Shown one piece after another: positions 45,840-53,424 of a stretch of 64,000 nucleotides of DNA (position 1 is the stretch's first letter; every line of letters starts with the position of its first letter). The stretch covers positions 1 through 64,000 of the forward strand of contig PHAR01000007.1 of assembly GCA_002840405.1 (NCBI GenBank), read 5' to 3'. Both the position numbers and the translations under genes were made by a program. The DNA is from Deltaproteobacteria bacterium HGW-Deltaproteobacteria-8 (lineage in GTDB: Bacteria; Desulfobacterota; Desulfovibrionia; Desulfovibrionales; Desulfovibrionaceae). The notes under the pieces were generated by a model. It was not told the origin of the DNA. It was given only the letters and a program-made list of their open reading frames with translations, and ran no database searches.

Positions 45840-46178
45840 TTAGCAGGAACAGCCGCTGGAGGATTTTTCCCCGCTGCCGCAGCTTCCGCCGCAACCGCCG
45901 CCCCCCGTATTCATGGGATTTTCCGAATCGACCGTGAAGCCGTAGCTCGACATGTCTATCCGGATGGCGCCGGTTTTCTCTCCCAGAGCTCGCTCCACAA
46001 CGAAGCTGTAGCCCATCACGTCGTAGGTGTCGTCGTTCTCACGCGGCTCATCCAGAGCCAGCGACAGTCTCGGTCCGCTTCAGCCCCCGGACGCCATAAA
46101 GACGCGTATCGAGGTCTTTTCCTTATCCGCAAAGTACCCGTCGAGCTGGGCCTTGGCGGCTTCCGTCAGTTCAACCAT
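45840..46178 (-). CDS. HesB/IscA-like selenoprotein (in-frame UGA = Sec33)
   Basis: The gene has 113 codons ending in TAA at 45840, with an in-frame TGA at 46080-46082. Before it the reading gives MVELTEAAKAQLDGYFADK and RVFMASGG; after it SGPRLSLALDEPREND, matching the paralogue at 45353 on both sides, so the TGA sits at a conserved cysteine. A hairpin 20 bases after the TGA resembles that of fdhA. HesB-like selenoproteins are a known prokaryotic family. The C-terminal tail is Gly/Cys-rich. ATG 46178 has AAGGAGG upstream. An annotation stopping at the TGA would leave a 32-residue stub. Confidence 0.87.
46045..46082 (-). promoter_or_regulatory. SECIS-like hairpin with Sec UGA codon of the hesB-like gene
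   Basis: Counting on the minus strand, UGA (46082-46080) is followed after 20 bases by a hairpin with five perfect pairs GGCTC/GAGCC (46059-46055 with 46049-46045) and a UGGAU loop. The GGCUCUGG core is shared with the fdhA hairpin at a similar distance. Confidence 0.7.
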
Positions 46179-46363
46179 CACAAGCCTCCTTGAACGTTGT
46201 TGGAAGGTGCATAGATAATGACGGCCCCCGGCTTTGTCAAATGAGCACTTGATGGAATGCGTAGAACGTTGACCCCTGTGCCACTCTGGGCTACATGCCA
46301 TCCCTTGAGGGGGGCGAATACCCGCTCCCCTGGACCGGGTCCCCCCCCAAGATGAGGATTCCC

Positions 46364-46933
46364 ATGAGCACCAAGGATCTCATCCTAGCCACCGCCAAGG
46401 ACATGATCTCAGAGGTGGGCTTCCACAAGATGACCACCTCCAACCTGGCCAAGCGGGCCGACATCTCCGAAGGAACCATCTACCGCCATTTCGAAAGCAA
46501 GGAGGACATCCTCCAGCACATCCTGGACACCTTTGACGAGAAGTACATGACCCTGGCCGAGACCTGCCGCGTGCGCATGGACAAGGGCACCCTGTCCCTC
46601 GACGACCTGCTGGGAAGCCACTTTTCCTTCCTCGACGCCAACGCAGCAGACATCAAGATCGTGCTCGGCACGTACAGCATCCTGGAAATCACCCGGCGCT
46701 CCATGGGCCGCTTCATCGAGCGCATGCGCACCCTGTTCGAGGACTTCCTGGCCCGTGGAGCAGAGACCGGCACCCTGCTTGAAGTCCCCCTCAGGCCCAC
46801 GGGGCTCATCCTGGCCAACATGTTCTTCGGCCTCATGCGCATCAAGCTCTACTGGCCGGAAATCGACGACTTCTCCATGGAAGCCGTGGAGTTCTGCCGC
46901 CGCAGCCTGATGCTCCCGGAGGCCGGAATATGA
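46364..46933 (+). CDS. TetR-family transcriptional regulator
   Basis: The protein has 189 residues. The N-terminal helix-turn-helix (ILATAKDMISEVGFHKMTTSNLAKRADISEGTIYRHFESKEDIL) is a textbook TetR DNA-binding domain. The C-terminal ligand domain is helical. It is divergent from the HesB-like selenoprotein gene and overlaps pyrR by four bases, so it may control itself, its operon or the selenoprotein gene. ATG 46364 has TGAGGA upstream. Confidence 0.9.
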   Translation: MSTKDLILATAKDMISEVGFHKMTTSNLAKRADISEGTIYRHFESKEDILQHILDTFDEKYMTLAETCRVRMDKGTLSLDDLLGSHFSFLDANAADIKIVLGTYSILEITRRSMGRFIERMRTLFEDFLARGAETGTLLEVPLRPTGLILANMFFGLMRIKLYWPEIDDFSMEAVEFCRRSLMLPEAGI

Positions 46934-47469
46934 GCGAACCACGCACCATCATGACGGCCAAGGAGATGGCCCGCACCCTGGAGCGCCTGGCCTCGGAGAT
47001 CATCGAGCGCCGGGGCGAGGAAGGAGCGCTTGTGCTAGTAGGCATCCAGCGCCGGGGCGTGGACCTGGCCCGCAGGCTGAAAAAGCTCCTGGACGCCCGG
47101 CTGTCCGCTCCGACCCTGTTCGGCATGCTCGACATCAACCTCTACCGCGACGACTGGAGCAACCTGGGCATCTCGCCCACCATCAGCAGTACGGACATTC
47201 CGGCGGGCATAGAGGGCGCGACCCTCATCCTGGTGGACGATGTGCTCTACTCCGGCCGCACCACCCGCGCCGCCCTGGAGGCCATCCTCGACTTCGGCCG
47301 GCCCAGACGCGTGGAGCTTCTCGTGCTCATCGACCGCGGCCATCGCGAGCTGCCCATCCAGGCCGACTACGTGGGCAAGCGCGTGAACACCGCCAGCCAC
47401 GAACGCGTGGACGTCCTGGTGGCCGAGCGCGACGAGCAGGACAAGGTCCTTCTGCGCGCCAAGGCCTGA
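46930..47469 (+). CDS. pyrR: PyrR: pyrimidine regulator / uracil phosphoribosyltransferase
   Basis: The protein has 179 residues, the normal PyrR length. The PRPP-binding motif LILVDDVLYSGRTTRAAL and the flexible-loop region DLNLYRDD-like (DINLYRDDWS) are present. In Gram-positives PyrR binds pyr mRNA; in many Gram-negatives only the UPRTase activity is clear. No PyrR-binding leader or pyr genes are seen here. Its ATG overlaps the TetR stop (ATGA). Confidence 0.92.
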   Translation: MSEPRTIMTAKEMARTLERLASEIIERRGEEGALVLVGIQRRGVDLARRLKKLLDARLSAPTLFGMLDINLYRDDWSNLGISPTISSTDIPAGIEGATLILVDDVLYSGRTTRAALEAILDFGRPRRVELLVLIDRGHRELPIQADYVGKRVNTASHERVDVLVAERDEQDKVLLRAKA

Positions 47470-47484
47470 CAGTTTCCTCAGCGT

Positions 47485-48039
47485 ATGAACACCGCAAACG
47501 ATTTCTCTCCTATTCAGCGTATCAGCAAAACCGGCTGCGTAAGCCTCATCGGCATGGCCGGTGCGGGCAAGTCCACCCTGGGCCGCCTGCTGGCCGAGAG
47601 GCTCGGCTGGGCGCACCTGGACACCGACCGGCTCATCGAGGCCTACTACGGCCTGCCCCTGCAGGAACTCCTGGACGGCCTGGGCCTGACCGCCTTTCTC
47701 AAGGCCGAAGAGACGCTGGTGTCCATGCTCGCGCTGCGGCGCACGGTGATCTCCACCGGCGGCAGCGTGGTCTACGGCCCCGTCGCCATGGAACGGCTGA
47801 AGCTCCTGGGGCCGGTGATCCACCTGGATATCAGCCTGCCCACCTTCCTCGTCCGCGTGGGCGATGCGGGCAACCGGGGCCTGGCCATGGCTCCGGGCCT
47901 GACCCGGGAGGACCTGTACCTGGAGCGCCAGCCCCTGTACCAGGCCGCCGCAGACTTCACCCTGTCCACCGACACAACCGACCGCATGGCCGGCGTGGAG
48001 CGCCTCCTCGCCTGGCTGAAGCAGGAGTCGCACACATGA
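47485..48039 (+). CDS. Shikimate-kinase-fold small-molecule kinase
   Basis: The protein has 184 residues. The P-loop GMAGAGKST lies near residue 23, DTDRLIEAYYG matches the Asp/Arg substrate site of shikimate kinases, STGGSVVYGP the later glycine motif, and GNRGL the lid arginine region. Shikimate kinase is the simple call, but some Desulfovibrio members of this fold have been proposed to phosphorylate homoserine; sequence alone does not decide. It lies 15 bases after pyrR and overlaps the YkgJ-like gene by four bases. Confidence 0.75.
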   Translation: MNTANDFSPIQRISKTGCVSLIGMAGAGKSTLGRLLAERLGWAHLDTDRLIEAYYGLPLQELLDGLGLTAFLKAEETLVSMLALRRTVISTGGSVVYGPVAMERLKLLGPVIHLDISLPTFLVRVGDAGNRGLAMAPGLTREDLYLERQPLYQAAADFTLSTDTTDRMAGVERLLAWLKQESHT

Positions 48040-48638
48040 GCAAGGCCAAGAAGACCGCCGCCCTGAAGAGGCTGGCGGACCTGTACCGGCGCATGGACGA
48101 GGCATACGCCGCAGCGGCCGAGCCCCTCGAACTCACCTGCGCGGGCTGCGCCGACAGCTGCTGCGAGACCGTTTTCCGCCACCACACCTACGTGGAATGG
48201 GCCGGGCTCTGGGCCGGGCTCTCGGCTTTGCCCGCGCCGCGCCAGGCCGAGATCAGGGAGGCCGCCGAAAACTGGCTGCGCCGCCACCAGAACCCGCCCC
48301 TGCCGGGCGTGCGGCCCCGCGTGCCCTGCCCCTTGAGCGCCGAGTCGCCGGAGGGCCTGCGCTGCGGGCTCTACGAGGTCCGGCCCATGGTCTGCCGCCT
48401 GCATGGGGTGCCCAACGTGCTTCTCCACCCGCGCACGGGCAAGTCCGCCTTTCCCGGTTGCGACCGCGCCCAGTCCCTGGCCAAGACCTGCGAACCAGCC
48501 CCCCTTGACCGCACCCCGCTTTTGACCGAGCTGGCCCGGTTGGAAATGGAGATGGTGGGCCGGGAGCGCATGGGCAAGCTGCCGCGCGTGGACCTGACCA
48601 TCGCCGAGATGATCCTCCTGGGGCAGCCAAAAATCTAA
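48036..48638 (+). CDS. YkgJ-type cysteine-cluster protein
   Basis: The protein has 200 residues. The early cluster CAGCADSCC (residues 35-43) and the later CGLYEVRPMVCRLHG with CPL and GCDRA cysteines match the YkgJ/Fe-S-binding zinc/iron-chelating family (CxxC...CC...C...C). The biochemical role of the family is poorly known. ATG 48036 overlaps the kinase stop as ATGA. It is last in the TetR-pyrR-kinase operon. Confidence 0.82.
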   Translation: MSKAKKTAALKRLADLYRRMDEAYAAAAEPLELTCAGCADSCCETVFRHHTYVEWAGLWAGLSALPAPRQAEIREAAENWLRRHQNPPLPGVRPRVPCPLSAESPEGLRCGLYEVRPMVCRLHGVPNVLLHPRTGKSAFPGCDRAQSLAKTCEPAPLDRTPLLTELARLEMEMVGRERMGKLPRVDLTIAEMILLGQPKI

Positions 48639-48842
48639 GATCTCCCCCTTGGCAGCCACGCGCAAGAGGTGATATGCAAAAGCGCGTGCGCCATGCAGCC
48701 TTCGGCGCAAAGGCACTGGAGGGATCACCATGCATGTTCCGACGCGCCCGGCACTGGCCTGCTCGCTCTTGACGCGGCTGTCCCCGACGGCCGGCGAAAA
48801 GGCCTCCAGTCACGACACCAGGAAGCGGCGGGGGTAGGGGCT

Positions 48843-49265
48843 GTGGCTTCGCAGAGCGCGCCGCTCATCGAGTGGGACGAGGTCCTGGCCCTGGGCGACG
48901 AGGCCATCGACCGCCAGCACAAGGGGCTGGCGGCCATCATCAACGAACTGCACAGCCACCGCGACTCCCCGGACAGGGACGCGCAGGTCATGCGTTGCCT
49001 GACCAGCATGTACCTCTATGCCAAGGAGCACTTCTGGGACGAGGAGGCGTTCATGGACCGCGTCGGCTATCCGGACAGGGCGGAGCACGCCACCCTGCAC
49101 TGCGAATTCGTGCAGAAGACCCACGACCTCACGGACCACTGCCTGACCGATGCATCCCCTTGCGAAGAGCTCCTCGACTTCCTGCTCACCTGGTTCCGGA
49201 CCCACGTGGCTGTGGAGGACGCCAAGCTCGTGGCTTTCGCCAAGGGCCGAGGCTCGGCAGGCTGA
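48843..49265 (+). CDS. Bacteriohemerythrin (O2-binding non-heme diiron protein)
   Basis: The protein has 140 residues from a GTG start with GGGGTAGGGG upstream. Diiron ligands of the hemerythrin fold are in place: IDRQHKGL (His), HFWDEEAFM (His, Glu), EHATLHCEF (His) and HVAVEDAKL (His, Asp). It binds O2 reversibly and is common in Desulfovibrio. The start is uncertain because the frame stays open upstream. A 35-codon ORF with its own ribosome site (48730-48837) ends five bases before the GTG and could couple translation. Confidence 0.85.
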   Translation: MASQSAPLIEWDEVLALGDEAIDRQHKGLAAIINELHSHRDSPDRDAQVMRCLTSMYLYAKEHFWDEEAFMDRVGYPDRAEHATLHCEFVQKTHDLTDHCLTDASPCEELLDFLLTWFRTHVAVEDAKLVAFAKGRGSAG

Positions 49266-49301
49266 TCGCCACGCCCCCCCCGGCCCCCGGTTGTGTTTGG
49301 C

Positions 49302-49916
49302 CTACCCTTCGCCGCCCGCCAGCACGGGGTACGGCGCCGCGCTGGCGGCCACGGCCCGGCCCAGCCAGTCCACGGCCCGGCCCAGGTGCGCCATGTTGCG
49401 CAGGGCCTCGGCATCGCCGGCCACCTCCTTCTCGCCCAAGCCATAGCCCAGGTTCCAGTAGGTGGAGCCCGGCACGATCATCTGCGAGATGAAGAAGAGG
49501 TGGTTGATGGTGTCGAACACGTGGGTGCCGCCGCCGCGCCGCACGGCCACCACCGCCGCGCCAAGCTTGCCCGCCAGGGCGCAGCCGTTGGCCATGGCCA
49601 CAAAGCCCGCGCGGTCGATAAGCGCCTTCATCTCCGCAGAGACGTCCGCAAAATAGGTGGGGGAGCCCAGGATGATGGCGTCTGCCGCCAGCATCTTCGC
49701 AAACACCTCGTTGAACGCGTCCTTGCCGAACACGCAGCGGTTGTCCTTGTTCTCCCAGCACTTGAAGCAGGCCCGGCAGCCGTGGATGTTCTTTCCGCCA
49801 AGCTGCACGACTTCCGTTTCCCAGCCAGCCTGGGCCAGGGGCTCCAGCACGGCGTCCAGCAGCAGGCGGGTGTTGCCGCCCTTGCGCGGGCTTCCGTTGA
49901 TGGCGATGACTTTCAT
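49302..49916 (-). CDS. Iron-sulfur-flavoprotein-like NAD(P)H/FMN oxidoreductase
   Basis: The protein has 204 residues. The flavodoxin-like FMN site INGSPRKGGNT starts at residue 6. The compact cysteine motif CRACFKCWENKDNRC (CX2CX2CX7C) is typical of iron-sulfur flavoproteins (Isf), which bind a [4Fe-4S] cluster. The block GSPTYFADVSAEMKALIDR follows. It may reduce O2, peroxide or quinones. ATG 49916 has GGAGG upstream. It is divergent from an HxlR-type regulator gene, its probable controller. Confidence 0.87.
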   Translation of the reverse strand: MKVIAINGSPRKGGNTRLLLDAVLEPLAQAGWETEVVQLGGKNIHGCRACFKCWENKDNRCVFGKDAFNEVFAKMLAADAIILGSPTYFADVSAEMKALIDRAGFVAMANGCALAGKLGAAVVAVRRGGGTHVFDTINHLFFISQMIVPGSTYWNLGYGLGEKEVAGDAEALRNMAHLGRAVDWLGRAVAASAAPYPVLAGGEG

Positions 49917-50044
49917 GATCCCTCCGTATGTTGCGCTTGACTCCCGAGACCGGGAAGAATAGCTGATACCTCTTGCCTGCTGGCATGACAAGTACTGAAC
50001 ATTTTAATAGGTACTATCCAATTGTATAGCCACCCGGAGGGAAC

Positions 50045-50500
50045 ATGGCCGACCGCTGCGGACAGAAAAAGCTGGGAGGCAAGAGCTACCGCTGCTACTT
50101 CGAGCTGGCGCTGCTCGTCATGGGCGGCAAGTGGAAGCCCATCATCCTGTATCACCTCGGGGTGAACGGAGTACAGCGTTTCAGCGAGCTCGGGCGCGGC
50201 ATGCCCGACGTCACCGACCGCATGCTCACCCGCCAGCTGCGCGAACTGGAGGCCGACCAGCTCATCAACCGCCAAGTGTACCGGCAGGTGCCGCCCAAGG
50301 TGGAGTACTCGCTGACGGAGCTGGGCCTGGGGCTGTTCCCGCTGCTGCTGCAGATGCGCGAATGGGGCGAGGTCTACGAGCAGGCCCTGGGCGGCGCGGA
50401 GCTGACTCCCGGCACGTACTACGAGCCCCCGGCCCCCGGCGCCCTGCACCCGAGCTACCTGGCCGGCACGGCAGCGGCCTCCGGCGGCCAAGGGGCCTGA
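50045..50500 (+). CDS. HxlR-family transcriptional regulator
   Basis: The protein has 151 residues. The HxlR winged-helix core is visible: ALLVMGGKWKPIILYHL, RFSELGRGMPDVTDRMLTRQLRELE, then VPPKVEYSLTELG. Cysteines near the N-terminus (RCGQ, YRCYF) could sense redox or electrophiles, as in related YodB/HypR proteins. It probably regulates the divergent iron-sulfur flavoprotein gene; the 128-base intergenic region has repeated AGTACT/GGTACT half-sites near 49989-50017. The C-terminal 40 residues are a Pro/Ala-rich tail. Confidence 0.88.
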   Translation: MADRCGQKKLGGKSYRCYFELALLVMGGKWKPIILYHLGVNGVQRFSELGRGMPDVTDRMLTRQLRELEADQLINRQVYRQVPPKVEYSLTELGLGLFPLLLQMREWGEVYEQALGGAELTPGTYYEPPAPGALHPSYLAGTAAASGGQGA

Positions 50501-50576
50501 GGCCCCTTGGAACCCCCATTGGCCTGGGCCAGGGGTGGCTGGGGCGAGTGCGTCGGCTTGGCTAGCCCCTGACACT

Positions 50577-50618
50577 GTGCGCTGGTTTTCGAGCGAAGAC
50601 GCTCAAAAACCAGCGCAC
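50577..50618. other. Stem-loop 1 of three between hxlR-like gene and mrp
   Basis: Arms 50577-50594 and 50601-50618 pair over 18 positions with one mismatch. The six-base loop is GAAGAC. No T run follows on the plus strand. Confidence 0.8.
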
Positions 50619-50679
50619 GGTTGGCCACATTTTAAGACGAGGGAACGTATCAAGGATGTTCTCCAATGACTCATAGAAG

Positions 50680-50722
50680 CCGAAAGGGCTGTTTCAGGTT
50701 CCTCCTGAAACAGCCCTTTCGG
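50680..50722. terminator. Stem-loop 2 of three between hxlR-like gene and mrp
   Basis: Nineteen perfect pairs (50680-50698 with 50704-50722) enclose a five-base loop. The symmetric AAAGGG/CCCTTT arms could terminate either strand. No T tail. Confidence 0.6.
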
Positions 50723-50731
50723 CGCAATGGG

Positions 50732-50764
50732 GGCGGCTGGGGGGCTTCAAGCCCCCCAGCCGCC
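50732..50764. terminator. Stem-loop 3 of three, next to the end of mrp
   Basis: Fourteen perfect pairs (50732-50745 with 50751-50764) enclose TTCAA. It lies 20 bases beyond the mrp stop on the minus strand, so it is the likely terminator of that unit, though it has no clear T tail. Confidence 0.6.
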
Positions 50765-50783
50765 GGAGGCTATTCTTCTTCTC

Positions 50784-51659
50784 TTAGCCCAAGGCCAGGA
50801 TGGGCTCCACGATCTTCTGGAGCGCCTTGCCTGTGGGGGTGTCGGCCTGGACCTTCATGAAGGGGTAGCCCTCGTCGCCGCTGCGCACCACCTCCGGGTC
50901 CATGGGGATGCGGCCCAGGAAACGCACGCCCATCTCGGCCGCCAGGGCCTCGCCGCCGCCGGAGTTGAAGATGTCGTGGGTGGTCTTGCAGTTGGGGCAG
51001 ACAAAGCCGCTCATGTTCTCCACCATGCCCAGGATGGGATTGCCCAGCTGGCGGCAGAAGGTCACGCTGCGGCGCACGTCGTCCACGGCCACGCCCTGGG
51101 GGGTGGTCACGATGACCGCGTGGGCATCGGTGCCGAGGGTCTGGAGCGCGGCCAGGGGCTCGTCGCCGGTGCCCGGGGGGCAGTCGGTGACCAGGTAGTC
51201 CAGGTCGCCCCAGGACACGTCACGCACGAACTGGCGGATCAGCCCAAGCTTCATGGGGCCGCGCCAGATGACTGCGGTCTCCTTGTCCGGGATGAGGAAC
51301 CCGAGCGACATGACCCAGAGGTTGCTGCTGTAGGGCACAGGCTCCATGTGGTCCGCCTCGATGTGCGGCTTGGAGTCGCTGAGCGAAAGCAGCCGCGGGA
51401 TGCTCGGGCCGTGGATGTCCACGTCGAGCAGGCCCACCTGCTTGCCGGACATGGCAAGGGCCAGGGCAATATTCGTGGCCACTGTGCTCTTGCCTACGCC
51501 GCCCTTGCCGGAGAGCACCACGATCTTGTGCTTGATGCGGCCCAGGGTCTTGGCGATCTTCTCGTCAACGGGCTTGTCGCCGCAGCTCTTGGGATCGTGG
51601 CCGGAGGAGCAGCCGCCGGAGGAATCCGCCGAGGAGCAGCCGTTGCAGGATTTGCCCAT
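50784..51659 (-). CDS. mrp: Mrp/NBP35-family ATP-binding iron-sulfur carrier
   Basis: The protein has 291 residues. The N-terminal stretch is rich in Cys and Ser (CNGCSSADSSGGCSSG...SCGD) and precedes a deviant Walker A SGKGGVGKST near residue 47. DVDIHGPSIPR, VTDCPPGTGDEPLA and the cluster-bridging CPNC in GFVCPNCKTTH are present. It carries [4Fe-4S] clusters to apoproteins. ATG 51659 has AAGGAG upstream. It lies downstream of hypA-hypB and may serve hydrogenase or other Fe-S enzymes. Confidence 0.92.
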   Translation of the reverse strand: MGKSCNGCSSADSSGGCSSGHDPKSCGDKPVDEKIAKTLGRIKHKIVVLSGKGGVGKSTVATNIALALAMSGKQVGLLDVDIHGPSIPRLLSLSDSKPHIEADHMEPVPYSSNLWVMSLGFLIPDKETAVIWRGPMKLGLIRQFVRDVSWGDLDYLVTDCPPGTGDEPLAALQTLGTDAHAVIVTTPQGVAVDDVRRSVTFCRQLGNPILGMVENMSGFVCPNCKTTHDIFNSGGGEALAAEMGVRFLGRIPMDPEVVRSGDEGYPFMKVQADTPTGKALQKIVEPILALG

Positions 51660-51764
51660 GAGAGTCTCCTTGAAACGCCGGGAAGGTCCGGCGTGATTAG
51701 TTTTAAAAAATCCGTTCGCGGGTAGCAATGTAAGCCCGGAGCGGGAGATGTCAAATCGTGCCGG

Positions 51765-52250
51765 TTAGCACCAGAGGGGCTTGGCCTTGGCCAGGTAGTC
51801 GTCCAGGTCCTCGATCCCGTCCAGCGGCCAGGGGCAGTTCTTGTTCACGAAATTCAACAGTTCCATCAGCCGGTCGATGGTCTCGCTCTCCGGTCCGGCC
51901 GGATCAAGCGGCACCCAGACCACAGGATTAAACCCCTTGGCCTTGCACCAGTCCCGCGTGGCCGCGAAGCCCGAGCCCGGCACGCCCCCGTCCAGGCAGA
52001 CCAGCACCAGCACCGAGGCCCCGGCATGCGGGCCGTAGAGCCCTTCCGGGTCCTGGCCCTGGCGCAGGGCGCGCGAGAGCACCACCAGCGGGTAGCGGTC
52101 GCGGAAGAGGCTGCGCCACTGGTTCTTGTGCATGTGGAAATTGGGCTTGAGGTGGCGCATGAGCTCGCGGCGCACCGAGGCCTCGGTGGGGCCGCTGACG
52201 AGCACGGCGAGCTTGGGCGTGGCCAAGGCTTCGGACATGGCGTTGGTCAT
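51765..52250 (-). CDS. Hypothetical protein in hypAB unit
   Basis: The protein has about 161 residues. No signal or membrane segment is seen. It has an alpha/beta look: KLAVLVSGPTEASVRRELMRHL at the start, PLVVLSRAL and SVLVLVCLDG as central strands, and a C-terminal helical part ending in PLWC. No family was recognised. It begins eight bases after the hypB stop, so it is probably co-transcribed and may be an accessory in nickel-enzyme maturation. The start could also be the Met four codons later. Confidence 0.65.
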   Translation of the reverse strand: MTNAMSEALATPKLAVLVSGPTEASVRRELMRHLKPNFHMHKNQWRSLFRDRYPLVVLSRALRQGQDPEGLYGPHAGASVLVLVCLDGGVPGSGFAATRDWCKAKGFNPVVWVPLDPAGPESETIDRLMELLNFVNKNCPWPLDGIEDLDDYLAKAKPLWC

Positions 52251-52257
52251 GGGACGA

Positions 52258-52917
52258 CTAGCGCTTGCCGGCACGGGCCTTGCGCAGCCAGTCGTACCAT
52301 GGCTCCAGGCCCTCCTGGGTGCGGCAGGCCACGGGGAAGATCTCGATGTCCTTGTTGAGCTTCTTCGCGTGCGCGCTGGCGGCCTCCAGGCTGAAGTCCA
52401 CGTAGGGCAACAGGTCGGTCTTGTTCAGCAGCATCACCGAGGAGAGGTGGAACATGAGCGGGTATTTCTCGGGCTTGTCGTCACCCTCGGTGACGGAGAG
52501 GATGCTGACCTTGTGGTCCTCGCCCAGGTTGAACTCCGCCGGGCAGACCAGGTTGCCCACGTTCTCGATGAACAGGATGTCCAGGCCGTCCATGTCCAGC
52601 ACGGCGATGGCGTCCTCGATCATGGAGCTGTCCAGGTGGCAGCCGCCCTCGGTGTTCACCTGCACGGCCTGGGCCCCGGTGGCGGCCACGCGACGGGCGT
52701 CGTTGTCGGTCTGCAGGTCGCCCTCGATGACGGCCATCTTGAACTCGCCCTTGAGGTCGACCAGGGTGCGCTCGAGCAGGCTGGTCTTGCCCGCGCCGGG
52801 GCTGCTCATGAGGTTCAGACAGAGGATCTTCTTGCCGTCAAAGTAGTCCTTGAGGGTGGCTGCGCGGCGCTCGTTGGCCTCCAGCACGTTGCGGACGATG
52901 GTCACGGTTTTGGACAT
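52258..52917 (-). CDS. hypB: Hydrogenase nickel-incorporation GTPase HypB
   Basis: The protein has 219 residues. The P-loop is SSPGAGKTSLLE, the metal/GTP site VNTEGGCHLDSSM holds the conserved Cys and His, and LLNKTDLLPY is the G4 motif. The N-terminal CxxCGC and histidine-rich nickel-storage stretches of some HypB proteins are absent. It delivers nickel to [NiFe] hydrogenase with HypA. ATG 52917 overlaps the end of hypA by 16 bases. Confidence 0.95.
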   Translation of the reverse strand: MSKTVTIVRNVLEANERRAATLKDYFDGKKILCLNLMSSPGAGKTSLLERTLVDLKGEFKMAVIEGDLQTDNDARRVAATGAQAVQVNTEGGCHLDSSMIEDAIAVLDMDGLDILFIENVGNLVCPAEFNLGEDHKVSILSVTEGDDKPEKYPLMFHLSSVMLLNKTDLLPYVDFSLEAASAHAKKLNKDIEIFPVACRTQEGLEPWYDWLRKARAGKR

Positions 52918-53306
52918 GCTGCGCTCCCGCTTGCGGCCGCTTCGCCCGTATTTTCGGACAGGTCGGCCTCGATTTCCTCGATGTAGAGTTCCTTGCCGCT
53001 TATGATGTCGTGCCCCAGGATCTCCTCGCATGCAGGACAGGGCATGTAGTGATTGTCCTCGGGCACGAACTCCAGCCCGCAGGAGCCGCAGGCCACGCGC
53101 AGGGGCTGGTCGATGACCTCAAGGGCCACGCCCTTGAGCTCGCCCTCGCTCGTCAGGCACTCCCAGCCGAAGGCCAGGGCGTCGCTGACCGCGCCGGAAA
53201 GCGCGCCATTAACCACGCGCACGCGCAGGATGCGCTCCATGCCGTGCTTGGCGCGCTCCTCGCGGATGATCTCGATCATGCTTTGGATGAGAGAAAGTTC
53301 ATGCAT
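52902..53306 (-). CDS. hypA: Hydrogenase maturation nickel metallochaperone HypA
   Basis: The protein has 134 residues. It starts MHELSL, where His2 binds nickel. The zinc site has C73xxC76 (CGSC) and C90xxC93 (CPAC). It hands nickel to HypB for [NiFe] hydrogenase. The C-terminus is about 20 residues longer than usual and Ala/Gly-rich. It heads the hypA-hypB-unknown-mrp unit; other hyp genes must lie elsewhere. Confidence 0.94.
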   Translation of the reverse strand: MHELSLIQSMIEIIREERAKHGMERILRVRVVNGALSGAVSDALAFGWECLTSEGELKGVALEVIDQPLRVACGSCGLEFVPEDNHYMPCPACEEILGHDIISGKELYIEEIEADLSENTGEAAASGSAACPKP

Positions 53307-53424
53307 GGGTTCCGGGCATAGCGCAAAACCCGGAGCGCGGCAAGGCCGGAGCCGCCCTCGGCCTCACGGCGCGGACTTGCCCGGCGCTGGCCCCAGGGTT
53401 GAATCGGGGCAGGATCGGGGCGGC

